A stretch of 64,000 nt of DNA from Xenorhabdus sp. BG5 (GTDB lineage: Bacteria > Pseudomonadota > Gammaproteobacteria > Enterobacterales > Enterobacteriaceae), in contig NZ_JADEUG010000015.1 in NCBI RefSeq assembly GCF_015163665.1, positions 1 through 64,000 of the forward strand, given 5' to 3'. A model generated the notes under the pieces. The model was not told the DNA's origin. It saw only the letters and a list, made by a program, of their open reading frames with translations, and made no database searches. The position numbers and the translations under genes are program-made. Numbering within the stretch: position 1 is the first letter of the stretch; each line of letters starts with the position of its first letter. This document shows positions 19,463 through 30,403 of the stretch, one piece after another.

Positions 19463-21025
19463 ATGAGACTAGAAAATTTGCGTGCTGATCATAAACGCCC
19501 ATTTACCAGTAAAGAATACCTGAATTCACTTCAGGATAGCCGCGAAATTTACATCTATGGTGAACGGGTCAAAGATGTCACAACACATCCGGCTTTCCGC
19601 AATTCGGCTGCTTCAATTGGTCAACTGTATGATGCCCTGCATGCCCCGGAAACCCACGATGTACTCTGTTGGGATACCGATACCGGAAGTGGTGGCTACA
19701 CGCACAAATTCTTCCGTTTCGCCACCAGCGCTGATGATATCCGCCAGCAGCGCGATGCCATTGCCGAATGGTCACGCCTAAATTATGGCTGGATGGGGCG
19801 TTCACCCGATTATAAAGCGGCATTCTGCTGCTCATTGGGCGCCTATCCTGAATATTATGGACAATTCGCTGACAATGCCCGTCTCTGGTATAAGCGCATT
19901 CAGGAAAGTTGCCTCTATTTCAATCATGCGATTGTTAATCCACCGATTGATCGCCATAAACCCGCAGATCAGGTCAAAGATGTTTTTATCAAGATAGAAA
20001 AAGAGACAGATGCTGGAATTATTGTCAGTGGCGCCAAAGTCGTCGCAACCAATTCAGCCCTGACTCACTATAATTTTATCGGTTTTGGCTCTGCGCAAGT
20101 TATGGGAGATAACCCTGATTTTGCCCTCATGTTTGTTGCACCAATGGATGCCGATGGCGTGAAATTAATCTCCCGCGCCTCTTATGAATTGGTGGCTGGT
20201 GCTACTGGCTCACCTTTTGATTATCCCCTTTCCAGTCGGTTTGATGAAAATGATGCCATTCTGGTCATGGATAAGGTATTAATTCCGTGGGAAAACGTGT
20301 TAATTTATCGCGATTTTGATCGTGCCCGTCATTGGGCGGTGCAAAGTGGTTTTGCGCGGCTGTTCCCCATGCAGGCCTGTATACGCCTTGCTGTTAAGCT
20401 CGATTTCATTACGGCATTGTTGCAAAAAAGCCTTGAATGTACTGGCGTGGTGGAATTCCGCGGTGTTCAGGCCGATTTGGGTGAAGTTGTTGCATGGCGC
20501 AATCTGTTCTGGTCACTGACAGATGCGATGTGGGCAGAAGCCAAGCCGTGGGAAAATGGCGCTTACCTGCCTGATACGCAAGCGATTCAGACTTATCGCG
20601 TGATGGCGCCCATAGCTTACACAAAAATCAAGAATATTATTGAAAGCAATGTCACCAGCGGCTTGATTTATTTGCCATCCAGTGTGCGTGACATGAATAA
20701 TCCTGAGATCAATAAGTATCTTGAAAAATATGTCCGTGGCTCTAATGGTATTGATCATGTGGAACGAATCAAGATCTTGAAATTAATGTGGGATGCCATT
20801 GGCAGTGAGTTCGGTGGTCGCCATGAATTATACGAAATCAATTATGCCGGCAGTCAGGACGAAATTCGCCTGCAATGTCTGCGTCATGCCTATGGCTCCG
20901 GCAATATGAAGAAAATGATGGAATTGGTCGATCGCTGTCTCTCTGACTATGATGTGAATGGTTGGACCCGTCCCCACTTACACAATAACTGTGATATTAA
21001 CTTGTTAGATAAGCTGCTGAAATAA
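19463..21025 (+). CDS. hpaB: 4-hydroxyphenylacetate 3-monooxygenase, oxygenase subunit
   Basis: The FADH2-dependent monooxygenase that hydroxylates 4-HPA to homoprotocatechuate. About 520 residues, the family length. RPFTSKEYLNSLQDSREIYIYGERV is the conserved N-terminus, and LGAYPEYYGQF and YGSGNMKKMMELV are typical. ATG 19463 is preferred over an upstream TTG at 19445 because the family begins close to ENLRADHKRPFT. It is followed by hpaC after 23 bp. Confidence 0.92.
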   Translation: MRLENLRADHKRPFTSKEYLNSLQDSREIYIYGERVKDVTTHPAFRNSAASIGQLYDALHAPETHDVLCWDTDTGSGGYTHKFFRFATSADDIRQQRDAIAEWSRLNYGWMGRSPDYKAAFCCSLGAYPEYYGQFADNARLWYKRIQESCLYFNHAIVNPPIDRHKPADQVKDVFIKIEKETDAGIIVSGAKVVATNSALTHYNFIGFGSAQVMGDNPDFALMFVAPMDADGVKLISRASYELVAGATGSPFDYPLSSRFDENDAILVMDKVLIPWENVLIYRDFDRARHWAVQSGFARLFPMQACIRLAVKLDFITALLQKSLECTGVVEFRGVQADLGEVVAWRNLFWSLTDAMWAEAKPWENGAYLPDTQAIQTYRVMAPIAYTKIKNIIESNVTSGLIYLPSSVRDMNNPEINKYLEKYVRGSNGIDHVERIKILKLMWDAIGSEFGGRHELYEINYAGSQDEIRLQCLRHAYGSGNMKKMMELVDRCLSDYDVNGWTRPHLHNNCDINLLDKLLK

Positions 21026-21048
21026 ATCAGTAGCAGAGGAGGCCTATT

Positions 21049-21567
21049 ATGTCTGTAGAAAATAAACATCGCTTGCGTTTCAGGGATGCGATGGCAAGCC
21101 TTTCCGCTGCGGTGAATATCATCACCACGGATGGTCCTGCGGGACGCTGCGGTATGACTGCGACGGCGGTGTGCTCTGTGACAGATACGCCTCCGACTCT
21201 GATGGTATGTATTAATCGCAATAGCGCCATGAATCCAGTATTTCAGGAAAATAGCCATCTGTGTGTCAATATCCTGAATCATGAACAGGAATTGATGGCA
21301 CGCCATTTCGCTGGCATGACAGGTATCAGTATGGAAGAGCGCTTTAATTGGGATATCTGGAAAACGGGGATACTGGGACAACCCTTGCTACAAGGAACAC
21401 TCGCCAATTTAGAGGGATGTATTAAGCAAGTACAGGAAGTCGGTACTCACTATGTATATCTGGTAGAAATAAAACAGATTATTGTTCGTGAAGAAGGTCA
21501 TGGTCTTATTTACTTTAAACGTAATTTTCATCCAGTGATGGATAAAAACATGGCAGCCGCTGTTTAA
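21049..21567 (+). CDS. hpaC: 4-hydroxyphenylacetate 3-monooxygenase, flavin reductase
   Basis: A 172-residue flavin reductase supplying FADH2 to HpaB from NADH. FRDAMASLSAAVNIITTDGPAG and the GMTATAVCSVTDTPPTL segment define the HpaC/flavin-reductase-like split-barrel family. AGAGGAGG lies upstream. It is the last gene of the cluster, followed by a possible terminator. Confidence 0.92.
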   Translation: MSVENKHRLRFRDAMASLSAAVNIITTDGPAGRCGMTATAVCSVTDTPPTLMVCINRNSAMNPVFQENSHLCVNILNHEQELMARHFAGMTGISMEERFNWDIWKTGILGQPLLQGTLANLEGCIKQVQEVGTHYVYLVEIKQIIVREEGHGLIYFKRNFHPVMDKNMAAAV

Positions 21568-21612
21568 AAAAAGCACATTAAAACAGAAATATTCTCAACA
21601 CAGCCTCCTAAC

Positions 21613-21641
21613 ATGAAGGTTCCTTAATAAAGAGCCTTCAT
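21613..21641. terminator. Possible terminator after hpaC
   Basis: Inverted repeat ATGAAGG (21613-21619) / CCTTCAT (21635-21641), 15-base loop, followed by a T-rich stretch. Modest stem strength. Confidence 0.4.
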
Positions 21642-22146
21642 CTCTAAATTCTTATTAATCTCTTTTTAATTGATATTTAATAGACTTATCGCTGAATAGC
21701 AACCTAAAAATTCAGTCTAAAAATCCTCAATCTCACGTCAAAATACATAATAAAAATTTCATATATAGATAAAAATGATTTCATTTCATACCTATTTTAT
21801 TTCATCTACCTCGTTTAAACAAATAACAAACGTCAGAGATTAAATGGCAGTCAAATTGATTTATTTGCGAGCATAAAATCCACTTATTAACAATTTTTGA
21901 TATTAATTTAGTGAATATTCTGCCAGATCTGGTATTACTTTTTTTCGTTAGTGTGATCAACCATCGAGAAGATACCATACCAGTATATTAACCTCCCTCG
22001 CTTTACGATCACTTTGAATAAATCAACAAAAGCATAACTTACGCGATACATTTAAGTTACAAATATGTTAACAACAGTATAATTATCTGAATATATTTTT
22101 ATCTGAGTGTACTGCCCATCTAATGATAGCAAACAGAGGCATCACT
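21642..22146. other. AT-rich promoter region of the peptide permease
   Basis: About 500 bp with no convincing open frame. It should contain the dtp promoter; I could not single out a regulator site. Confidence 0.4.
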
Positions 22147-23601
22147 ATGAGTAAAACCGCTCCGATCGGTTTATGGGATCAACCCAAACCTTTCTTCATG
22201 ATATTTTTTGTAGAACTGTGGGAACGATTTGGCTACTACGGTGTTCAAGGCATTTTGGCTGTTTACTTCGTTCAACAGCTCGGTTTTTCAGAAGCACAAT
22301 CATTTATCACTTTTGGTGCATTTACTGCGCTGGTCTACGGCCTGATTTCCATCGGCGGTTATGTTGGTGATCACTTACTGGGGACAAAACGAACCATTGT
22401 TTTGGGCGCTATCATACTGGCAATAGGCTACTTTATGATTGGCCTTTCCATCATAAATCCTGAACTGATTTTTTATGCCTTGGGAACCGTCGCTGTCGGT
22501 AATGGTCTTTTCAAAGCCAACCCTGCCAGCCTGCTGGCAAAATGTTACCCGCCGCAAGATCCACGTTTGGATGGTGCATTTACGCTTTTCTATATGTCCA
22601 TCAATCTTGGCTCTCTGGTTTCCCTCTCTCTTGCCCCCGTTATTGCCGAAAAATATGGTTATGCAGTCACCTATAATATCTGCGGTATCGGTCTGATTAT
22701 TGCTCTGCTGGTTTATATCGCCTGCCGTCGTATGGTACATAATATCGGTTCGGAGCCAGACCATGCCCCTTTGAACTATGCCACCTTGTTTTTGGTCTTG
22801 GTAGGTGCAGTAGCTATGGTTGGTATCTGTGCATGGTTATTGCACAACATCAAAATTGCCAATATTGTCCTCATGGCGATCTCAACCATTGTTGTGATGA
22901 TTTTCTTCTGGCAGGCATTCAAACAGGACAGAGTCGGCCGCAATAAAATGTTTGTGGCATTTATTCTGATGCTTCAGGCGATCGTGTTCTTTATCCTGTA
23001 TAACCAGATGCCAACTTCCCTCAACTTCTTCGCCATCAATAATGTTCACCACCAGATTCTGGGTTTTAATGTCAATCCCATCAGTTTTCAAGCACTGAAT
23101 CCATTCTGGATCATCGTCGCCAGCCCTGTCTTGGCCGTGGTTTACACCAAACTGGGTAACAAAGGTAAAGATTTTTCCATGCCAACAAAATTCACCTTCG
23201 GCATGTTCTTGTGCTCCCTGGGCTTCCTGACCGCCGCTGCTTCTGGTTTATTTGCCGATGAGAATGGTATTACATCCCCATGGTTTATCGTACTGGTGTA
23301 TCTGTTCCAGAGCATCGGGGAGTTAATGATCAGTGCATTGGGATTAGCAATGGTGGCAACGTTTGTTCCTAGCTACCTGACTGGTTTTATCCTGGGCATG
23401 TGGTTTCTGTCACAAGCCACAGCATCAGTATTGGGGAGTTATGTAGCAACCTTTACTGCCGCACCAGAAGGCGTGACGAATCCACTGCAAACCCTGCCAA
23501 TTTATACTGGTGTTTTTGGTAAAATTGGGATTGCCACGCTGATTGTCGCCGTGATTATGGCCTTTATGGTGCCATGGTTGAACAAGATTATGAAAGCGTA
23601 A
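22147..23601 (+). CDS. Proton-dependent di-/tripeptide permease (POT family)
   Basis: A 484-residue inner-membrane transporter with about 14 hydrophobic segments. [10 protein letters not shown] near the N-terminus is the ExxER proton-coupling motif, and [13 protein letters not shown] is the PTR2 signature. The length and ends fit DtpA/TppB. ATG 22147 ([15 protein letters not shown]) is chosen because AGAGG precedes it; the frame extends back to 22123 without better support. Monocistronic. Confidence 0.88.
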   Translation: MSKTAPIGLWDQPKPFFMIFFVELWERFGYYGVQGILAVYFVQQLGFSEAQSFITFGAFTALVYGLISIGGYVGDHLLGTKRTIVLGAIILAIGYFMIGLSIINPELIFYALGTVAVGNGLFKANPASLLAKCYPPQDPRLDGAFTLFYMSINLGSLVSLSLAPVIAEKYGYAVTYNICGIGLIIALLVYIACRRMVHNIGSEPDHAPLNYATLFLVLVGAVAMVGICAWLLHNIKIANIVLMAISTIVVMIFFWQAFKQDRVGRNKMFVAFILMLQAIVFFILYNQMPTSLNFFAINNVHHQILGFNVNPISFQALNPFWIIVASPVLAVVYTKLGNKGKDFSMPTKFTFGMFLCSLGFLTAAASGLFADENGITSPWFIVLVYLFQSIGELMISALGLAMVATFVPSYLTGFILGMWFLSQATASVLGSYVATFTAAPEGVTNPLQTLPIYTGVFGKIGIATLIVAVIMAFMVPWLNKIMKA

Positions 23602-23624
23602 CCTGCGTGACTGTTCCCCGCCGT

Positions 23625-23818
23625 AAACGGCGAAGCTTCCCACTTCTCAGGCCGCAACCGTCGATATGACGTATTTTTGTAACCGCAACAGTGGCAGGTT
23701 TTCGAACTGGCGAACCACTGATCCAGTTTGACCAAGTCAACTCCTGCCGCTGCTGATACCCACAAGGGCGCTGATTTCGTGACGTGAAAACTTATCCAAC
23801 TCAGGCAATTCTGCCTAT
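23625..23818 (-). pseudogene. Fused remnants of IS110 and IS605 TnpB genes
   Basis: Reading leftward, AELPELDKFSRHEISALVG (~23818-23755) resembles the C-terminal region of IS110-type transposases. Immediately afterwards, in another frame, LDQWFASSKTCHCCG (~23740-23690) is the zinc-ribbon end of a TnpB (OrfB) protein. Neither is complete. This is a scar of successive insertions downstream of the permease. Confidence 0.55.
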
Positions 23819-24039
23819 AAAACCGCTTTAGTTTAAGAGGCCTTCATTGCCGAACTAGTTAGGACTGTTCATACTGGCGATATCTGCTTCCAAAGGTGTG
23901 CAGATGTCTAACCCTGAGCTGGCAAAAGGGTTTGCGCGAGTGGTGTTTGATATGTTGAAAGGGGCTTGAGTTTTACAATGAAAGTTTGGGATAGTAGAGC
24001 TGAACATCACAAGCAGTTTCGTTGAGTAAACACAGAAAT

Positions 24040-24062
24040 AGGAGAGGCATTTAGCCCCTCCT
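24040..24062 (-). terminator. Hairpin downstream of the toxin gene
   Basis: AGGAGaGGC (24040-24048) pairs with GCCcCTCCT (24054-24062), starting 15 bases past the toxin stop codon. The T-run on the minus strand is short, so this is a moderate call. Confidence 0.4.
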
Positions 24063-24076
24063 GTTATTTCTCGTTC

Positions 24077-27000
24077 TTATCCTATGACAGAGTTGGAGTT
24101 AGGCAACAAAAGTGGTTGTTCGGCCTTAGCCGGTTGTATATTTTGCCGTAAATACTCGTAAGCCCCTCCCATATCAGGGAATGAAGCCATAGCTTCGCTC
24201 AACTTCACCAGACTTGGGCTTTCTATCGCTGAAACAGTAGTGTCGGTATGAGCGGTAATATTGGACTGCCTGCTGGCCCAGGATAAATCCATCAACATAT
24301 CTCCTTGCTTACTCATGTTCTCGACTAGATGGGCCACATTAATCGCCGACGAAATTCCCTCCACGTTAATATGCAAATGCTGATGAGATTTGGCCTGATT
24401 ACCAAATACCTGACGCACCACCAATGCTGTTCCTGTGCCAGAGTCGGTCAACATCAAGTCATCATCGTGTCGGTTCACGAGAACATTTTTCAGATTAGCT
24501 ATCGGTAAGATCAGACGATCTAAAGACTGTCTCGGATCGTTATTGTCGATGATCACTGTACGGTAGTGAGTCCACATCTCTTTACTGAATCGATAGGTAT
24601 CGTGATTGGCTCCACCATACAGCACCAGACTATCGACACCATCGATGATCGGTAGCGTTAGATTATCACTGGCTTCGCCTCCTTGAAGTAATAAGGATGA
24701 CTTGATTCGCTCCATTCCAATGGATTTATTGAGTATTCTTACCCCACTGCTATCGCTCTGGTATAACTCCTGCGTCACCGGGTTATACACATATGCCACC
24801 TTATTTTTGGCATTGATTCCCAGAAAGCGCAGATTGCCTGAAACGGGAATGCCATTACCTGAAAAGACCTGACTGCTGCCAATATCAAACCAGTCTTGCA
24901 TATTGTTATTTTGCAAGGTCAGTACCCCTTTGGCATGCCATTGGGCAGCAAGTTCAGTGAGTGCCTGTGATAAATTAGCCGCATTGTTCTGATGCCAGTC
25001 TTTATCAACACCAACTAATCGCAATTCACCCGTATTGGCTCGTACCAAGATCTCACCCTTAACGGTGATCAGACGTATTCCAGCATCGACCTGTTGTGCC
25101 GCCTTAAGAGATAACTCAGGTGTCAACTCACTGGCAACGGGAAGTTGTGCCGAAGTATTAAGTACAAGATCAGAACCAAAGGCAGTCGCCAGCGCATTCG
25201 TAGTCATAGCGGGTTGGTGATATAACTTACCACTTCCAGGTTCAAAGAGCCGCGCAGAGGTGCCATCAGCTTCGAATCCCAGGAACTGTAGCGATTTATC
25301 CTGTAGTGTTGTTGAAGCCACAACTACTTGTCCATTGTGATACCACACGGGCAACACGCTTTTGCCATCGCTGCCCTTGACGCCAAATACCGCCAGAGTG
25401 GTCCCCCCATTTGTGACACTCGCCAGATCCTGCCACCAGTGGGTACGCCCCTTGAGCCAATGCTCGTTAACGGCTTCGTAGTTAAGCTGCCCCAATGCAT
25501 CAAGTTGCGCTACTCGCCCATCCTCAGTGATGGCGAGCAGGCTACCATTCAGGTTGACTACATTGGCTAACGGTGGTGTGTTGATGCGCAAGGCAGTGGG
25601 GTGATTAGCGTCAAAAACAGCCTGACCTGGGCCTTCCTGACGGAACAAAGCATTCTGCTCTTTACTGTAGAAGAAGAATACTTCCGTACCAACGGGGCGG
25701 GAAATGCTTCCCGCTAACACAAGGTCAGCCGGGATCTGCCAGGCACTGCGGATCTGTTCGTCCTCGTTAAAGTGTAAGGTCTGTTCCTTCGGGGGTGCCA
25801 GATTCGGTTTAATCAGTGTTCCATCGCTACGTATCCAGTAACGATGTGCTACACCGGCCGCATCCGTCCCGAATAGAGTGACCAGCTCGGCACTGGTCGG
25901 TTGGATAAGCCGCGCACCCAGTGTATACACCGAAGTCTCACGTTGTGTGCTATTGCTCTCGTAACCTCGAAGTATAGTCTTAAGTGCATCACCATGCCGA
26001 TCTCTGTTTGCCGAAAGCTGGAGTAACTCATCATCACCCACCGCACTAACTAACTCCATGCGATCACCGGTGATCCGGTAGCTCAACTCAGCTTCTCTTT
26101 CCTTCAACTGATAACGGCGCGCCAGGTAGACTGCATCACCTTCTTGCCATAACCGACTAATCTTGCCTGCATTCTGGTTGAACCATGGCTCAAACTGTGC
26201 GTTAACTTGTCCAGTGGCAATGTCTACCCGCCACGCTACCGCATTATCGGCATCGTAGAAATAAGCATGGTCACCCACCACCGCGCCCAGTTGAGCATGT
26301 TTAGCTTGTTCGTGGGGAGTATCGGTGAACAGCATCCGCTTCCTGGAGACATCATAGAAAGCCCGGCCAACATCATGCCCGTTGTGATTGTAGTTCTCCA
26401 CTACCACATACTGCCCGTGTAACTGATGCGCCTCGGCCAGAGCATTGAGGTGTTGCTCTATTTGCTGGCCGGGCACTTGCCACTTGCTCGCATCTTCGCT
26501 TATCACCTGCGTTGTCAGATTGGAAAAATCGACTTTACTCACCTCATTTTTGCCGTTGACTATCAATACCTGACCGCTCTGAGAGGGATCGAGTTCGACC
26601 ACTACGCCACCGACTACCAATCGGTCCTTCGAGACGCTGATAGTATTACTGGCGAGCTGGCTGCTATCGATGATCCAGCGCGACGATACAGGGTTACTGC
26701 CATCCACGTTGGAGACGTCACTTATGAGCTTCACGCTGGTGCCTTCATTCAACCCGATCAGGTACTCGCCCCCTGCACCCTTAATCTCGTAATGCAGATA
26801 GCCGTGCAGTTCTTTGGGAAGCTCAGGCACTATCAGTTTCCTGTCGTGTTGATCGAGTACCACTTCAATCGGTGTTGCTACAAATTCCTGATGGATCCTG
26901 CGGATCGTCGCTTCACCTGGGAAGATGTAGAAATCGTAATCGAAACGTTTATCCTCTTCGAGTCTGCGGATAACATCAAATCCCGTATCGTGACGTGTCG

Positions 27001-30000
27001 TTGCCCCAGGAAGTTGCATATATTCGTACCTGATGAAGGACTTAGGTGTCCCCGGCAGGATTAATACGCTACTGTCACTGTGATCGAGTTTATGAGAGAC
27101 ATCCTTGTAGCCGATACCGCTGCGTATCTCTATCGCCTGGCTGCGGTCATGAACCATCCTGGGAAAATCGCCGATCCAGAAGAAGTAATTGATTTTTCCT
27201 GAACCAGTAGGACCTGAATGGGTGCGATAAATGTACTGGCTATCAAAATCAATCTGATTATTGCGCAGATCCAGAGTCTTAATCACAGCGCCGGCTAATG
27301 GTATCAACACCTTCTTCTCGCTGTCATACCGATAGCCATTGCCCTTGTAAGCCTTGTCGAGCATATCGAAGTAACGACCTACTGCTTTCGCATCCTCCGC
27401 AACGGCACCAAACGCTTGCGCCAGCGCGGTAAAGCCCACGGCAAGCCCGCCTAGGAGCACGCCTGCGCCACCCAATACAGCGGAGGCCGTTGAAGCACCA
27501 ACCATCCCGGCACCCACCCCGGCAGTACCTGTAACGAAGCTGGCCGAATCGAATGCGAGCTGGGTTCCGAACACGGCCTTCTGTGTATCCGTTTCGGCAT
27601 GGGCTAGCTCATAGGCATCCAACCCAACCAAGGCTCCACCAAGCAGCACACCTATGCCTTCATTGGCAGTATGAGCCAGAGTTGAAGAAAATTGATTGAG
27701 TGAGGTTTCAGCAACCACCACTTCACCACGTAATGCCGTGCGCACCAACTCGATAACGTTGGTGGCGTCGTTCACACCAGCGTGAATCATCTGGGCATAG
27801 TTAAGGTAACTGTGGATTTTGAGTGCGGTGGCCAGATCAGGCGAAACATTCTCATGGGCCGCATCATTGCGATTTTTGTCGGCAAACCACTGGATTAGCG
27901 TTTGTACTGCAAACCCAGCATTCAGCCCATCAACCGGAGCTGCTTCACCGCCAACGCCATTGAACCGTAACTGCCCGTGTTCAAGGTTAAAATGCTTGCC
28001 CAGAGTGAGCATATGTTCATCGACGAAATGGCGGAATTCAAAAACAGTGGCATCGTTACTGCTCACCAAACGCGTCTCCTCTAGGTGATCGCGATTGATG
28101 AATTGGACACTATAACGGCCTTCCTCCTGTTCCTTAATGCTGCCAATTACGGGCATCCAACGATGATCAAGATTATGTTCCTGAGCCAGCGCTGTAATGG
28201 CCTTATCGAATTTTGCTCCCCACTGTTCGGTATCAAGAGTAACCAATGAAGCGCGTAACTGAGCATCCTCGGCAATTTTCACTTGAGCATTGACTGCTTG
28301 CTTGACCCACTGTCGTTGTTCTATCACAGTGGCAAGTTCATCGGGACGGGTTAAATCGGCAACATCTAAGCCATTGCCTACGGGGACACTTGCCATCTTG
28401 ACGGGATCGATCTCCACCAGATTGAAGGTAGGTGCAGACTTGCTACCAAACGCACTATAGTGAACAGCCAAGCCACGCTTCACTAAATGTTTTTCCATCG
28501 CACGTAAAAAATTGGCTGAATTATCGAATGCAAATATCCCGAAATTTGGATCATAGAAATAGTAACGACGCCCTTTAGCGCCGACAGTACTCCCCACCAT
28601 CATGGCATGGTTTTGGGTATTGAGAGCGAACGTCGAAGTTTCAGTCGCTTCCTGCAACAAAGAAACCACCTTAGATAAGGTAACCTTCTCTTCCAGCGTT
28701 TTTGACGCCTGACTAGCCTCAACATTAGAGTGCAGCCTTGCCAGACTGTTTTTTAGCAGTGTGGAACTGCCTGCCTGGGGTGAAGCGGCGGCAAAGAAGA
28801 GTTTTTCCACCAGACTATTGATACTAGTTTCACCACCATTGGCGAGTGCTACCGCCATAGCTCTGACCAGGGGATAACAGCGGCCACCCGATGCGTCCCC
28901 AACCAACGACAGATAAAAATCTTGTGGTATCAGACGACTGAAGCTGCTATCGGCCCGCTGAAAGTCTTCGCTGAACACCGCTGTCTGTTTCAATACCTTG
29001 TCGATATATTCAGCCCGGCTAATTTCGGTAATACGACCGCTCAAAGCCCCCCGCTGTTTAGGGGTAAGCGGGCTGTCAAGAAACAGTTTTTTCATCTCCA
29101 GGATTGACATTCCATCGTTAAAACCTGGGATGGTAGTATCCTGAAAGTTCTGTAAGCCATCGGTAAATTCCGTGCTCCTCGACCCATTTCGCTGGTAAGC
29201 TTCGACAATAGCATAACGCTCGCCCACGTTATAATCGTGTTCCTGTCCACCTTGGAGAGAGGTATCATCAATCTGCACTACTGCATCTGTACCGTTTTTG
29301 GCCTTGATCTGCTGCCACAACCAGCTTTGTTCCACAGAAAACACTTCACGCAAAACTGAATCGTATTGCTCCTTGTAGTGATCCAGCGTGATATTGATAT
29401 ACCTTATCTTTTCATCAATCCGAGAAATCTCAGAACTGTCTCTGGTTTTTCTTCGCTTTTCATAGAGTGTGTTGCGGGTATCCACCAACGGCTGAGTTTC
29501 TGCTCCGACCGCGGCCTGGACCTGGTCACGCAACTTAATCCACCCAGCAATTGCCGGATGATGAGGAGAAAATTCTCCTTGTTCATATACACCATCCGAG
29601 ATCCCTTCAACTGACACACTAAAGTCTGTAGCCGCCTTTTTCAGTTTTTGATGGATCTCCTCACGATAAGTGGCAAATTGGGCCTTACTACGCTCAGTCG
29701 CTTGACTGTCAGCTTCCTGAATTAATATGGGTTCCTCACCACGACGCAATGTCGGCCAAATATTCTGACCTTCTCGCTGATACTCCTGACGTTGGAACAC
29801 TAATTGCCATTTACCCTCAACGTATTGCATGTAGGCCGCGGCGAGACCTTCAGCGGTGTTTGCTACCTGATAATCCTTAAAATCCACTGCCATGACCACG
29901 TTATCATATAGCAGCGAACTGTTGACCCGTCCGTCGTGATAGACTCGGTAAGTATCAGTATCAAGGTCGGTCACCACCAGTGAACATCCCGACAACGATC

Positions 30001-30364
30001 CCGTGAACAGAAAACTTCCCGGAATGGGATGTTTGGGAATATCTACATAGGCCGGCAACGCATTAGCCTGGTTTGCACCGTTATAGCCAAGGAAATAGGC
30101 TGGCACGCTGTTAGCATTACTACCGGCTATCTCATTCGGGCTTCGATCAGCGTATTCAATCTCGTATAAGCCTGACTTAACTTTCACCAATTTGGCGTTT
30201 CCCTCTGTCGGGAGTCGCCCTGCTCTAACCAATGTCTCGGCACTGATAGTGTTGGATTTTGCAAATAATTCAGGATTGATAGCAAACTGCTGGATATCAG
30301 CACTGCCCTGACGGGATACCGCCTGAGCGGGCGCAAGCAGTGATGGGTAGCTGTTATTGGGCAT
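24077..30364 (-). CDS. Giant multidomain toxin with TcdA/TcdB-type pore-forming region
   Basis: About 2095 residues. ATG 30364 is chosen because AAGGAG lies 8 bases upstream; an in-frame GTG at 30370 is too close (numbers below count from the GTG). Residues ~115-150 show SGCS...YHDG (Cys129, His145), the spacing seen in CNF-type deamidases. Residues ~490-630 show GGRCYPL (Cys498), QNHAMMVG (His588) and FYDPNFGIF (Asp607), a YopT/peptidase-C58-like triad. Residues ~810-1000 carry hydrophobic Ala/Gly-rich helices like the TcdA/TcdB pore-forming domain, with FWIGDFPRMVHDRS further on. The last ~700 residues look like beta repeats; only one degenerate RTX-like stretch (YGGANHDTYRF) is visible. 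It is the fourth gene of an operon behind two ABC exporters and an adaptor, so it is presumably secreted by them. No acyltransferase or immunity gene is seen. Confidence 0.7.
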   Translation of the reverse strand: MPNNSYPSLLAPAQAVSRQGSADIQQFAINPELFAKSNTISAETLVRAGRLPTEGNAKLVKVKSGLYEIEYADRSPNEIAGSNANSVPAYFLGYNGANQANALPAYVDIPKHPIPGSFLFTGSLSGCSLVVTDLDTDTYRVYHDGRVNSSLLYDNVVMAVDFKDYQVANTAEGLAAAYMQYVEGKWQLVFQRQEYQREGQNIWPTLRRGEEPILIQEADSQATERSKAQFATYREEIHQKLKKAATDFSVSVEGISDGVYEQGEFSPHHPAIAGWIKLRDQVQAAVGAETQPLVDTRNTLYEKRRKTRDSSEISRIDEKIRYINITLDHYKEQYDSVLREVFSVEQSWLWQQIKAKNGTDAVVQIDDTSLQGGQEHDYNVGERYAIVEAYQRNGSRSTEFTDGLQNFQDTTIPGFNDGMSILEMKKLFLDSPLTPKQRGALSGRITEISRAEYIDKVLKQTAVFSEDFQRADSSFSRLIPQDFYLSLVGDASGGRCYPLVRAMAVALANGGETSINSLVEKLFFAAASPQAGSSTLLKNSLARLHSNVEASQASKTLEEKVTLSKVVSLLQEATETSTFALNTQNHAMMVGSTVGAKGRRYYFYDPNFGIFAFDNSANFLRAMEKHLVKRGLAVHYSAFGSKSAPTFNLVEIDPVKMASVPVGNGLDVADLTRPDELATVIEQRQWVKQAVNAQVKIAEDAQLRASLVTLDTEQWGAKFDKAITALAQEHNLDHRWMPVIGSIKEQEEGRYSVQFINRDHLEETRLVSSNDATVFEFRHFVDEHMLTLGKHFNLEHGQLRFNGVGGEAAPVDGLNAGFAVQTLIQWFADKNRNDAAHENVSPDLATALKIHSYLNYAQMIHAGVNDATNVIELVRTALRGEVVVAETSLNQFSSTLAHTANEGIGVLLGGALVGLDAYELAHAETDTQKAVFGTQLAFDSASFVTGTAGVGAGMVGASTASAVLGGAGVLLGGLAVGFTALAQAFGAVAEDAKAVGRYFDMLDKAYKGNGYRYDSEKKVLIPLAGAVIKTLDLRNNQIDFDSQYIYRTHSGPTGSGKINYFFWIGDFPRMVHDRSQAIEIRSGIGYKDVSHKLDHSDSSVLILPGTPKSFIRYEYMQLPGATTRHDTGFDVIRRLEEDKRFDYDFYIFPGEATIRRIHQEFVATPIEVVLDQHDRKLIVPELPKELHGYLHYEIKGAGGEYLIGLNEGTSVKLISDVSNVDGSNPVSSRWIIDSSQLASNTISVSKDRLVVGGVVVELDPSQSGQVLIVNGKNEVSKVDFSNLTTQVISEDASKWQVPGQQIEQHLNALAEAHQLHGQYVVVENYNHNGHDVGRAFYDVSRKRMLFTDTPHEQAKHAQLGAVVGDHAYFYDADNAVAWRVDIATGQVNAQFEPWFNQNAGKISRLWQEGDAVYLARRYQLKEREAELSYRITGDRMELVSAVGDDELLQLSANRDRHGDALKTILRGYESNSTQRETSVYTLGARLIQPTSAELVTLFGTDAAGVAHRYWIRSDGTLIKPNLAPPKEQTLHFNEDEQIRSAWQIPADLVLAGSISRPVGTEVFFFYSKEQNALFRQEGPGQAVFDANHPTALRINTPPLANVVNLNGSLLAITEDGRVAQLDALGQLNYEAVNEHWLKGRTHWWQDLASVTNGGTTLAVFGVKGSDGKSVLPVWYHNGQVVVASTTLQDKSLQFLGFEADGTSARLFEPGSGKLYHQPAMTTNALATAFGSDLVLNTSAQLPVASELTPELSLKAAQQVDAGIRLITVKGEILVRANTGELRLVGVDKDWHQNNAANLSQALTELAAQWHAKGVLTLQNNNMQDWFDIGSSQVFSGNGIPVSGNLRFLGINAKNKVAYVYNPVTQELYQSDSSGVRILNKSIGMERIKSSLLLQGGEASDNLTLPIIDGVDSLVLYGGANHDTYRFSKEMWTHYRTVIIDNNDPRQSLDRLILPIANLKNVLVNRHDDDLMLTDSGTGTALVVRQVFGNQAKSHQHLHINVEGISSAINVAHLVENMSKQGDMLMDLSWASRQSNITAHTDTTVSAIESPSLVKLSEAMASFPDMGGAYEYLRQNIQPAKAEQPLLLPNSNSVIG

Positions 30365-30403
30365 GAACACTTCTCCTTATAAAAAAAATCCTACTGATGC
30401 TCT

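Noticed and set aside
24077-25000. Classical RTX nonapeptide repeats in the toxin C-terminus
   Set aside because: Only one degenerate GGxxHD-like stretch is visible, with no tandem GGxGxDxxx array, so the toxin is not called an RTX repeat protein.
26426-27064. A 212-codon rightward frame inside the toxin gene
   Set aside because: It is antisense to a continuous 2095-codon gene, with no family motif and no ribosome site.
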